A DNA stretch of 64,000 bases from Paramecium tetraurelia (taxonomy: Eukaryota; Ciliophora; Oligohymenophorea; Peniculida; Parameciidae): positions 1 through 64,000 of the forward strand of contig NW_001798967.1 of the NCBI RefSeq assembly GCF_000165425.1. Direction: 5' to 3'. A program made the position numbers and the translations under genes. Of the stretch, positions 46,976 to 57,981 are shown piece by piece; within the stretch, counting starts at the first letter, position 1, and each line of letters starts with the position of its first letter. A model generated the notes under the pieces. The model did no database searches. It saw only the letters and a list, made by a program, of their open reading frames with translations, and had not been told where the DNA came from.

Positions 46976-47042
46976 TTTTTAATTAATTTATTAAATACAT
47001 TATTTTTTCTTTTGATTTTTATTTTAAATATTAACCGTTGAT

Positions 47043-48624
47043 ATGTAATAAGGCTAAGTCAAAGTTATTGGTAATTACAGCTACAACCTAAAGCATTGCT
47101 TAGGAGAGGGTGCTTACGGTAAAGTATACTAGGGACTTGATACCACGACTAATTTAAAAGTGGCCATCAAAAAACTTGATTTACGTAATTTTGAAAGAGA
47201 TAATTATCTTAAACAATCAATCATATAAGAAATCGAAATTCTAAAGAAATTCAATCATAAAAACATAGTCAAATTTATAGATTTGATTTCAACTCAAAGA
47301 AGTCTCTACATCATAACAGAATTTTGTAAAGATGGAGATTTAAGAGAAATTATGAGTAGAAAAAAATACAATGAATAAGATGCTTGGAAAATTATGAAAT
47401 AGATCATCCAAGGATTCCGTGAACTAGTATCCAATGCCATCATTCATAGAGACTTAAAACCAGCAAATATTCTTAGTCATGAAGGAGTATTCAAAATTGC
47501 TGACTTTGGATTCGCTAAATATGTTGATAATTTCACCAATCAATTGCTAAGATCATGTGTTGGATCTCCACTCTACATGGCCCCTTAAATTTTAGCAAGA
47601 AAACCCTATTCTACCAAATGTGATATTTGGTCTCTTGGTGTCATATTTTACGAGATGGTCTTTACTGATGTTCCTTGGAAAGGCAGAGACGAAAGAGACT
47701 TATTGAAAAATATTTTAAGTGTTCCTGTTTCAATCAAAAAAGGATTTCTGACATCCAAATCTGAAGAATTCTTAAGGAAAACATTAACAATTGAAGAAAA
47801 TGATAGAATATCATGGGAAAAAGTATTTGAAATGTTTGAAGTTGTCAATCTCCCCTCTGATTAGAGAATTCAAACATCTCCTAATTTAAATATTAGAGCA
47901 AATAATCATTAGAATTCTTCAAACAATGAAAAGGAAAGAAAGAAGTCTATCTTCTAAGGCCCATCCTAACCACCTGTGCAATAAACATCTGCTCCTGTTT
48001 CACCCATTTCAATTTAACCTCAAACTCCTTCTATTAAGAGTTTAAGAAATGAGATTATTTTTAGGAATTTTGTCTTGACAACTGAATTATTCCCAAGATA
48101 CACTTCTAACAAAAATAGTATTGTAGAAAAAGTTATGATTTGCTTGAGCAAAACTAATATGGCAATGCAAAATGCTTTATATACTTTAGCTAATCAGATC
48201 ATGGTCCCAGCAATAAAGAAAGATCATGATTAGTATGTATAATTTCATTCAGATTTAATTGAAACATTACAAAGAAACGGGTAATTGCAGCATTGTGATA
48301 GAGAATTAGATATAAATTCAAAGGATTAGAATTGCACCGATACCGAATGCGATAAGTTAAATATAACCTTAACTACATTAATTAAATAATTATGGTATTA
48401 ATTTTTTGATTATTTTTAGTTAGGAAATGCTTGAGGAACACAAGAGAGCTCCTTCTAGACCAATCATGTTGTTATTAGACAATTTAGTGGATATCATTAT
48501 CATTCACAAGAAAGTCCAAAGATGTGTGGAGATAGATTACGATCAATTGAATGCTGAGAAGGCTGAAGAAGAAGATCCAAGAAAGATTATGGATGCTGTT
48601 ATAGAAAAGCTCAGGCAAGCTTGA
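47043..48624 (+). CDS. ULK/ATG1-like serine/threonine kinase
   Basis: The predicted protein has 518 residues with one 25-nt intron near 48392. Kinase domain at residues 10-265: [83 protein letters not shown] (APQ replaces APE), [13 protein letters not shown]. The catalytic Lys, Asp and DFG are intact, so it is probably active. The C-terminal 250 residues begin with a Q/S/P-rich linker and end in helices, as in ULK kinases with their C-terminal binding region. ULK relatives act in autophagy or cilia; ciliate genomes carry many, so the role is open. It lies head to head with PP2A-A with 67 bp between starts. Confidence 0.85.
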
Positions 48625-48936
48625 TTTATTTTTCAATATTTTTCTACCTATAATCATTATGTTTAATGTAACTAATTGCTTAAACTTAATAATTTAATAT
48701 AATTATAGTTATTAAATATAATAATAAATTTCTAAAATTTAATAATATTTCGTAATTTTCAAATAAATAATAATTATATAATTGTTATTATATGAAAGCA
48801 ATTGATGATTCAAATTCGTAAAACTAATGTTCAAAAGATTCTACATTTCTTTTTTATTACTTCTTACTATCTTTGTAAGAAATACTGTCACTCAAGATCT
48901 AACTTTATTTAAATATTATTAAATAATAAATCTGAA
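48625..48936. other. Intergenic
   Basis: A+T-rich. One frame starting near 48829 (MFKRFYISFLLLLTIF, signal-peptide-like) stays open but runs into the next gene in a different frame, so I do not call it. Confidence 0.4.
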
Positions 48937-49704
48937 ATGGGGAGCAATTGTTCGCACAATTCCTAAGCATCAGAAAGAAGTACTTTCAATAAATCAGATT
49001 CTTTTGGTGAGAATAATCAAATTTTCAAACCTTAAATGGATAGTATTCTTGGAGCAAGTTAAATGACATAAATGGATATACCTAATGCTCAATTACCATC
49101 ACCTATTAAGCCTCTCATCTCTAAATACAATGAAATTAAATCTGTTGTGAGAATTCCTACTGAAGAAAGTATATTTTAAAAAGAATTTTATGAAATCAAA
49201 GAATGTAAACCATAAAACCCCTCTAAAACATAGAAAATACTCCAACCTAAAATATAGATAAATTTACAATATTAAAACCTGCGTAAAAACCAATAAAACA
49301 AATAATAAAGTTCTAAATTCTTTACAGCCTCTCCAAAAAAAAAGTAATAAGAAAAGAGCAATTCTTAGTCCCCACTATAAAAACAGTGTCCCACTTTCCA
49401 GAAATCAAGTAAAAAAAGGGAATCTCCAAATTATATTCATGTACAGAAAGACAAAATAGTAACAAATAGAAAATATTCAGATATACCTTAGAAAAAAGAT
49501 AAACATTAAATCATTAGAAGAAAGATAAGTGATATTTGTGTTGATCATACATACATAATTCGATTAGAGAGTCCTACTAAATTTAGATCGTTAACTCCGA
49601 ATTCAATTTTGAAAAGAAAAGATTTAGAAATTCAAACTAATTCTTCCCAAAAAAAGTAGGTAAGATTCAAAAATTCAAGATAAAAGAATTCACCTTGTAC
49701 TTGA
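48937..49704 (+). CDS. Probable dual-acylated, PP1-docking hypothetical protein
   Basis: 255 residues in one exon. The start MGSNCSHNSQ has Gly2 and Cys5, a classic N-myristoylation plus palmitoylation pattern, suggesting membrane attachment. The body is basic, Gln/Lys/Ser-rich and disordered (SPKKKQQEKSNSQSPLQK). Near the C terminus KKQVRFKNS fits the RVxF motif ([KR]-x-V-x-F) by which proteins bind PP1 phosphatase. LTPNSILKRK precedes it. No globular domain. I infer a membrane-tethered regulatory protein, possibly a PP1 targeting subunit. The RVxF motif is short and occurs by chance, so this is tentative. Confidence 0.55.
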
Positions 49705-50433
49705 TATGATAATATTAATTCATTTGTTAAATTAAAAAGTTTATGAATTCATTAATTGTAATTAGATTTTTAATAATTATTTTAATTATCTCCTGATGTA
49801 GCTGAGTTTGATATTGAAAATGAAATTAGAGAAGATGCATATCAAAATCCATAATCGGATAAGTATTATACTATAATGTGCTTTCAACTAATATTGCTGG
49901 CTACTCTATCTTCCTAATATTGGTTTTCCTATTCAATGATTCTTTTAAGTAATAGAATAATATACATACTAATTTAAAGGACGATTAACTTATAATGAAG
50001 AATAAATTTTATTTCATCAATTTTCTGATATTTTCAAAATGGGATTAATAAACTTTTTCATATATAATAGTAAAACTACTTTATGAATTGGTTGAATAAA
50101 ATTCAAATGACTTATGATATCAATTGAAGTATTACTCTTAGTTCTTAATTGTTTTGAAAGTCATCTAAGAAAAAGGATTTTTAATAGTCTATTGTTATCT
50201 ATTTTGAAAATCATTTCTAATGAATATTGATCAATCAAATCTTTTACAGGACACTTTTAATTATAAATAGATTAGATGATAATAAATTAAATTAGAACTA
50301 AACTAAAATACTTTAATTTAATATATGATGTGATTATTCTAACAATCATTTTCTAAGGGCTTAGAAAATCTTCAATTTATCCAATTTACCGTGTTATCTC
50401 AATTTTTGTACGTGAGTACCATAGTATTATAAT
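49705..50433. other. Intergenic, with one coding-like segment
   Basis: The segment 49785-49890 reads SPDVAEFDIENEIREDAYQN in the same frame as the preceding gene but beyond two TGAs. It could be a 3' exon of the preceding gene with an intron I could not place, or chance. Nothing else seen. Confidence 0.35.
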
Positions 50434-51049
50434 TCATCCTAAATTATTAATTAATGGTATTACATTAGCCTTATATTTGAGATAGTCAGATCTGAAATAG
50501 TTGGTGAATCCCCATTTGGCTGAGACAACAATCTTTTATCTTCCTGGGAACTTATTCTTTCCTCTTCTCAAAGCTTCCATAGCATGATTGATTGAAGCAT
50601 CCTTGCATCTCAAAGAGTAGAGAATGCTGCCGATTTTGACTCTGGCGCACAAACCATTTGGTTTACCGAAGGCACCTCTCATACCGGTTTAAAGTCTATC
50701 TGCACCAGCACATGAAAGCATTTTGTTGATTCTGAGTACGTGCCATGGGTGGACTCTGCATCTAAGATGGAATGCGTCTTTTCCGACTTTCTTAATCATA
50801 TATTTGTTGATGGCAACTCTGCATGCTTCTAAGGCTTCTGATGAGATTTATTCCTTTTCATCTGAAACAATGTGGATGGCAGCCTAATTCATATTAATTA
50901 TTCAATACTGGGAATTCATCAACGTTGGCCTTCTTTCTTCCGACATCATAGATTCTAATTTTAGCATCTGGCACACCTCTGTTGTATCTGGATTTGGGGA
51001 ATGGTTTACCATTACTCACTCTGTAGCATCTTGCTGGTCTTCTGCCCAT
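50434..51049 (-). CDS. Ribosomal protein uL16 (RPL10)
   Basis: The predicted protein has 196 residues with one 25-nt intron. Canonical sequence: [97 protein letters not shown]. It lies at the 60S subunit A/P-site region and accommodates aminoacyl-tRNA. Codons are visibly less A+T-rich than in neighbours, as expected for a highly expressed gene. The C-terminal tail is shorter and different from animals, which is common. Confidence 0.96.
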
Positions 51050-52139
51050 TTTTATTTAAAAAAATATAAAAGATTAAAAATTTTTTGAATTCATTCAATC
51101 ACTCACTTGGAATATATTATATTCAATCTATAATGCCAATTTTGAATATCATACTAATATACACTCAGAGAAGATGATTATAAAGAAAAGATGCTTAATT
51201 AATTAATTAATTTCTTTCATTTGAGGAGCATGAATGATAAAATTTACATACAGTTATAAATGAAGAACATGATTGTTTAAAATTATGATAATTCTTATCA
51301 ATAATATTACCTATAATATCTAATATTGATACAATTCTAAATTAACAATTATATTAACCCAATATCACTACTATCATCTTTTATTTAGTTCTGTTTTACT
51401 CAAGAATTATGTAATTTAAATATTTATTAACAAAAGAGTTGCCATGACGCAAAAGATTTGAAATAACTATTTCAATTTTAAGTAATGAATGCAGTAGTAA
51501 TCGAGTTAACATTTTATCAAGAAGCTTTAAGAATATAAAAGACATAAATTTGGTAAGTAATTATTTTCAAATAACTCATATTTTAATTTTTGATTGAATA
51601 CCTTTTCTCAATTTTAAAAAGGTTAGCATGCGAATATATTTTATTTAGTTTTGGTGAAAAATTGAAGTATTCTTGTAGTTCATTTAGCTAGTTCATCAAT
51701 TATAATGATTGAGTTCCTAATTGTAACCTGTTTATTCAATAGATACAGTATTTTAAATCAATAGTTAAATGATATTATAAATATTAAGTATTCCCATTTA
51801 GAATGATTAATTGAAACTTAAACCAAATAAATCAATAATTTTTATTGGATTTTCTTCAAAAATCAGACTCAATTAATTTAATCCCTCTTTCTAGTCTACA
51901 ATACAGAACAAGCATTTTCATTTTTTAATTTTTCTTATATTTTAATCATTTATTTAACGATAAATAGTTACTTTAAACTAAAAATTTAGTGAAGAAGATT
52001 TTATTTAAATTAATTTAAAAGTATCTTTAATTGATTAAATTATTGAACTCTCATTAATCTGGTATTTAATTAATATCAAAAATATGTTCTAAAATTCTAC
52101 TTATTTGCCTCAATATCTTCATTCTTAGGGTCCTCATAG
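51050..52139. other. Long intergenic region
   Basis: About 1.1 kb upstream of a kinase gene. A frame from ATG 51485 (MNAVVIELTFYQEALRIQKT) starts in a coding-like way but quickly turns into A+T-rich noise. I cannot support a gene. Confidence 0.4.
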
Positions 52140-54123
52140 ATGTAAAATTTTAGTTATTACATAGAAACTCAAAGTATTCTAAGTAGAGGAGGTTTTGAAA
52201 AAAGAAAAGCTATTGATCATTATTCTTATGCTATTGACTAAGAAATAGGTAAGGGATTCAGTAGTAGAGTGTATAAAGGGAGAGACGAAAGAACTTTAGA
52301 GAATGTTGCTGTTAAAGTAAGAAAATATTTTTGTTTAGGTAATTGACATGAAGAAGTTGAAGCAAACAATACATAAACAATTGCTTAAAAATGAGATCAA
52401 TGCATTGAAATCGTTCAATCACTAGAGCATTCTCAAGCTCATTGATGTATGTTAAACCTCAAATAACACTTATATAATCACAGAATTTTGCGATTCGGTA
52501 TAATCATGATTTATGAAGGGAGATCTAGATAAATACTTAAGAAAAAATTTAAAAATAAAAGAACCAGAAGCCATTAGAATATTACAAGCATTAGTTAATG
52601 CTATAAATGAAATAAACTTAAAAGGATTTATTCATAGAGATATTAAACCAGCCAATATTTTGTTAAAAGGAAATGAGCCCAAATTAGCAGATTTTGGATT
52701 CGCTGTTCCTGTTTGGTAAGCAAGAATTTAGCAGAGAAACATCAACGTGGGTACTCCCCTATATATGTCCCCATAAGCCTTGAAACATTAAGACTACTCT
52801 GAAAAAGGGGATGTATGGGCTGTTGGAATAGTTTATTTTGAGATGCTTTTTGGTAAAACCTTATTAAATTTAGTTAGGTAGAACACCTTTTAATGCTTAA
52901 TCAGAAGCAGCCCTACTATCTAATATTCTTAATAAATCTTTAATTATACCTTAAACACCATCTGTTTCTGAGTTGTCAAAAGATTTTATTAAAAAATGCT
53001 TGTAAATTGATGATCATGAGCGACTCAATGTCAAAGCTATGTATGAGCATTAAATTATTTAATCAAAAAATTTTTATTGTTATTTGCAAGATGATTGTTT
53101 CTCACAATTAAAGAAAATCAATACACTGATTAACAATTCTTAAGCAAAAAAGAGCAAAAGAAGTTTAACTCAAAATTTAAAGAGAAATTGTAATTAAGAT
53201 TAAGGTAACCTTGAAAATGATGTAAATGAAGGGAATAAAAAATGTTATGCTTAATAAGATGTTCCCTAAAGGTCATCAAGTTAATATTAATTTTAACTAC
53301 CACAATATAAAATTAAGCATCCGTTGAATATTTAAGCTGAAAATACTAATAGCATTAATTTGTAATAAACGCTCTCCCTCTAATAGGGTGATGGATATAA
53401 AACTAATAATTAAATTCTTATATTTTAGATAAACTATTGTCGATACTTATTTAAGTTTTCATAATATTTAATCAATTCTTAAGCTGTTTAAACAGAGATA
53501 AAAGATAAGATCTTATTTGTATTAAGTAAATGTATTGCTGTAAAAATCAGCCAATTATCTAAAATTCTGGATAAAGAAAATAAGGGAGATAATCAAAATT
53601 AACTTTATGATTATGATAAGTAAAAACAAAGTTAATCATTTAATGGAATTTGTTTAGCAGTTTCTGAATATTAAATTAAGTATATGAACCATTTCTAGAA
53701 AATCTTAAAATTGGCATTAAAAAATAGTAAATTTAATACTCATAATAAGATTTTTCGAATGATCCAATTGTTGGTAGCCTTTGCAATAATTACTTATACG
53801 AGAATAATACTGTTTATGAGATAGCATTGCATTATTTGAATTTAAGTCTAAATAAGTTAACTTAGAATTTAAATCAAACAACGGTAGACAGATATTCTGA
53901 TAAGACGAATGCTGAAGTAAATATTCATTAGTGTTAGTCATAATAATTGTTGTTTATTTTAGAAGGATTGAAAAATTGTAAGGAGTTAATCATGATGATC
54001 TGGAAATGTTAATATGATTTAATTACATTCTAAAAGGGATATTAAATTGATAGAATAATAGCATTAATACCAGGGCAAGTAAATCATAATTAATCTGAGA
54101 ATAAAATACAATATTATTCTTGA
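52140..54123 (+). CDS. ULK-like serine/threonine kinase, second copy
   Basis: The predicted protein has 630 residues with four introns (22, 21, 25, 23 nt). Kinase domain: IGKGFSSRVYKGRDE, IITEFCDSGDLDKYLRK, FIHRDIKPANILLKGNEP, LADFGFAVPVW, VGTPLYMSPQALKHQDYSEK (APE is SPQ), GDVWAVGIVYFEMLFGRTPF. Essential catalytic residues are intact. A long Gln/Asn-rich linker and a helical C terminus (VYEIALHYLNLSLNKL) follow. It resembles the kinase at 47043 in domain plan and substitution of APE, so the two may be distant paralogues. The intron at the DSG boundary is only 21 nt. Confidence 0.82.
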
Positions 54124-54766
54124 TTTTTATTATTTGTATCGATGCCCAGATATTAAATTCAGAATTTTTCATATCTATTTGCTAAGGTTTATTTCTAAAT
54201 AAATGTTATGTAATCTTCTATTTTCATCAATTAATTATATATGCTATATTAATTTTAATATTCCTTTAAACTGCCTAATTCTTTTTTTTACTACTTTGTA
54301 GTATTTTTTTGTAGAAACAATTATAGTTTATTTTAACAATTAGGGGATAGAACTGCAATTTATTTCATCCCTCTTTCCTTAAAGAATATGAGGATAAATG
54401 TTAGAATCACCAGTTACAATTAATAATTGTAATGGAATTAGAGTTAAAGCAAAGTAGATTAAATTCCTTTATTGATTGCGTGACTAAATATTACTTACAT
54501 TTAAGCTAAATATAATACAGTTTGTATTATTATTTATCTTTTGTGCTTCATATAGTTATATGTATCTGAAGTATTGAAGAATCAGGTCTATATTGTCAGC
54601 AAAATAATATAATTTTCACTTGCAGATTGAAGCCTACCTGTTTCTGTATCAAAAATGCTGAGCATGAAGTGTTAAAAGAACTTATGAATTATAGTGATTG
54701 TAAAGGTTGGCAATAATGGTTATTTGTCCATTTATTATTTTTAATGTACTTTTAATAAATTATTAA
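54124..54766. other. Intergenic, A+T-rich
   Basis: Convergent space between the kinase and uS13 genes. I see no gene or repeat worth naming. Confidence 0.5.
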
Positions 54767-55288
54767 TCACTTCTTCTTTCTTTCGACTCCGAGTGTTTAA
54801 CCTCCTCTACCAGTGGTTTTGGTGTGTTGTCCTCTGACTCTCAATCCCCAATGATGTCTCAAACCACGATTACACCTTAACTTAATTTAATTGAAATACT
54901 TGATTTTCTTCATTCTTTCTAAATCTTCTCTTAATTTGGTTTCCAATTCGTTTGTTGTGACTTAATAGTTTTTGCCATCCTTGAAATCTCTTTGTCTATT
55001 CAAAAACCATCTTGGAATGTTGTAAGCTTCTGGTGATTTGATGACTTCTGTGATTTTGTGAGCTTCATCATCAGTCAATTCACCAGCTCTCTTTGTGAGA
55101 TCAAGACGGAGGACCTATAGAATGAATAAAATCACATCAAATACCTTGCAAATTTAGATAGCAAATCTTCTGCCAATACCCTTGATACTTCTAATACCAT
55201 AAGCAAGTCTTTATTTTCCATCAACGTTTGTGTTCAAAATACGAATAATGTGTCTGAATGAATCAGCCTTTTCCAACACCAAAGACAT
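54767..55288 (-). CDS. Ribosomal protein uS13 (RPS18)
   Basis: The predicted protein has 163 residues with one 30-nt intron directly after AIQICK. Sequence: [97 protein letters not shown], ending GVERKKK. It is a 40S head protein contacting P-site tRNA and the large subunit. Codon use is less A+T-biased than in neighbours, consistent with high expression. Confidence 0.96.
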
Positions 55289-55678
55289 TTATTTGTATAA
55301 AAGATTTAATTTAATTTAAAATTTTAATGGCTGCTCGATTGCATGCAAATATTGCATCCCAGAAACTCATTCATAATTCTAATTTTTATAAACAAACACC
55401 AACTACAAATTACTCTTCATTGCCTCTCATTCATCTTTGATCATTCCTGTTAGTACGAATTCAAAACTAAAATGAACTTAATTAAGAAAGATCATAAGAG
55501 TGCTTTAGTTTTCATTTCATTTAGAAAATATAATGAAATAAATGCTTATAATTATTCTAATAATACCTAAATTAAACTTCATTTAAATTATTTCACAAGT
55601 AGTACTTGGGGAATGACTTAGAAATTGATACAAATTTAAAAAGAGATAATTATTAAAATGCATTTTTAAATACTATAT
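55289..55678. other. Intergenic, nothing seen
   Basis: About 390 bp of A+T-rich sequence between two minus-strand genes; it should contain the promoter of the uS13 gene. Confidence 0.5.
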
Positions 55679-56134
55679 TCACTTTCCCCCAAACTTAACC
55701 TTTTATAATAGATAGTCACACAAGGCTATTGGCATTCTATTTTTGACTTCTTCCACGGTAACCCATCTCTCAATGCCTTCGTCGTGTATATATATCCAAA
55801 ATTCTATTCTTCCATCATTCTTTCTTAAAGACTTTACATAACCCTTTTCTGAGCTTCTCTCCTTGTGAGGAGTAAGTTTCGGTTTTTCAACTTCCATTCT
55901 GTACTTCAGTTGTTCTTCAATTATTTTTGTTATTTTTGTATTGTTCTTTTCAATGGACTTGCCATTCTTACTGTAATGTTCTTGCAATTCCCATTCATTG
56001 ACTAAACGAAGCATTTCTGGTGTGAGTTCAACCATAGGTTCGTAAGTAATTGTACCAGTATTCCATTTTATTTTATATTCTATTCTTTCCTTTACTTTCT
56101 TTTTTAGAATCAAAACAGGATGTTTAATTTGCAT
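55679..56134 (-). CDS. HP1-like protein with chromo- and chromoshadow-like segments
   Basis: 151 residues in one exon. The first 50 residues, VLILKKKVKERIEYKIKWNT followed by GTITYEPMVELTPEMLRLV, resemble a chromodomain (YxVKW...TxEPxxxL) with only part of the aromatic cage. The last 50, GYVKSLRKNDGRIEFWIYIH followed by RWVTVEEVKNRMPIALCDYL, resemble a chromoshadow fold (the final P-x3-xxYL pattern). A basic hinge (PKLTPHKERSSEKG) lies between. It would act in heterochromatin. I assign this from pattern only, so a profile search is needed. Confidence 0.5.
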
Positions 56135-56202
56135 TATTAATTAATAACAGATAAATAGATTATATATATAAATTATATATAACAGACAAAAAATAATAGA
56201 GA

Positions 56203-57532
56203 ATGTACAAAGATCTAAATTACGCAATTGAAATAATGGAGATAGAGAAATTAAAATTGCATGAGCAAATTGATTATCTGTAAGAACACATATAGCAATT
56301 GACCAATGAATATAGTGATAAGATTCTGGAAAAGGATGAAGAATTAGTTACAGCCTTTATTAAAATGTAATAAGCAGAAAGACTTAATAATGAATTGATC
56401 TAAAAATTATAATCAACAAAAAAAAATGAAGAATAGCTTAATAATGCAAATTATAATTTTATCACACTACAAAAAAAATTGGATCACCAAATTTAAGAAA
56501 ATTAAAAACTTGAACAGAAGGTCAAATTATTAACGGAATAGAGTATGCAATTCCAGTAAAAATGGTAGAGAGTGTCAATGTAATTAAAATAATTCACCAC
56601 TCAAAAGGTAAGTGCCAGAACAACAGAATAATAATTAAGTCTCAAATAAGAAGAGTGCTAGTCACTTAAGGAGAAACTAGTTCAATATTAATTAGAATTA
56701 ACCATTATCAAATAAAGTGATTAAGAGTATAAGCAATCAATTCATTAAAAAATGCAAGCACTCTATCAGGAATTAAGAGATGCTTAATCAAAATTACAAC
56801 AATTTTAATATATTTCTTAGTAACACAAACACGAATGCTAATAATGTGAGTACTTGAGAAATGAAAATGAACAATTGAAGTCAATGATTAATCAAGATCA
56901 GATCTCATAAGAGTAAAATAGAATCAATAGTCAGATTGTATTATATTTTGTCATCATAATAGAATACATAATAGTAGTAGTAAATGAAAGAGTTCCAAAC
57001 TAGGCTTATGGAGTTGGAGTACGAAAATTAAAACTTAAAGCAATAGATTTAATTGCCTGAATCTATAAGCAATCTAAAAAGCAATGATTGTCTCAATATT
57101 AAATCTATACTGAATCATCCTTTATACATCAAGATGTCTAAATTGATTGACCAATTGAGCAATTAGACTTAGTAAGAGTTATTTAGAAAATCATTAAATG
57201 AGTTAGGATCAGAAATTGAACAACGAGAAAACAAAGAATAATAACTTTAGGAATGCAGAACTATGTATGATAGATTATTGATTAAATACTATGCCTTACA
57301 AAAGAGTATCAATAAAATTGAAGAGAATAGTAATGCAAGTTACTATGCTACTTAGTAAATTACGTCATCAAAATAATAAACTCTTCAAAAGAAAACAAAT
57401 TAGTTGGATTCCTTTTTATAAGAATAGGAGACAACTAAGTAAATGAAATAATCAATATTTTCTAACACACCAAAATAGAGAGTCAATAACAAACTAAACT
57501 TAAGTTTAGATAGTTGTTAATTTAAAAAATGA
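56203..57532 (+). CDS. Long coiled-coil protein
   Basis: The predicted protein has 434 residues with one 25-nt intron near 56938. Nearly the whole length is heptad-rich and Gln/Lys/Glu-rich (NYAIEIMEIEKLKLHEQID, LQQFQYISQQHKHECQQ, ALYQELRDAQSKLQQFQ). No globular domain. Many Gln codons are TAA/TAG. Likely a cytoskeletal or basal-body structural protein, but no family was identified. It is divergent from the HP1-like gene with about 68 bp between starts. Confidence 0.7.
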
Positions 57533-57981
57533 TATTTTTATAAATAATATTTTCATATCATTAGCTTTTCCAAAATTTTCAATAAATAATTATAAAATTT
57601 CTATGCGAAATTGTTAGATGACTAATCCTCGATTCTATTACTTTTGATATTGACAAATATTATAAGAATAATTACCAATTACTTAAGACATTATTTTTAG
57701 AAACGAAAAGTATGCAATTTTTATCTAGATATTTCATTATTATAGAGTCTTTAAGTGAAATCTATTTTCATTTCAAAAGTGGAAAGGGGAAGAAAATGAT
57801 TTGAATTAAAATGCTATTATAAAAAGATATAAATTTCGATGGATTTTAAATGAAAAAAATCTCTTATGATTGTTGGGAAATTTAAGGAAATTTTTTGAAA
57901 ACAGACATTAAAAAAAATAGCAAATAAGAGAAATTAAAATAAATTTAATATCTAAAGATAGTGATGATAAGAATATTAACA
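57533..57981. other. Intergenic, A+T-rich
   Basis: Convergent space between the coiled-coil and TPR genes. No gene or notable repeat was seen. Confidence 0.5.
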
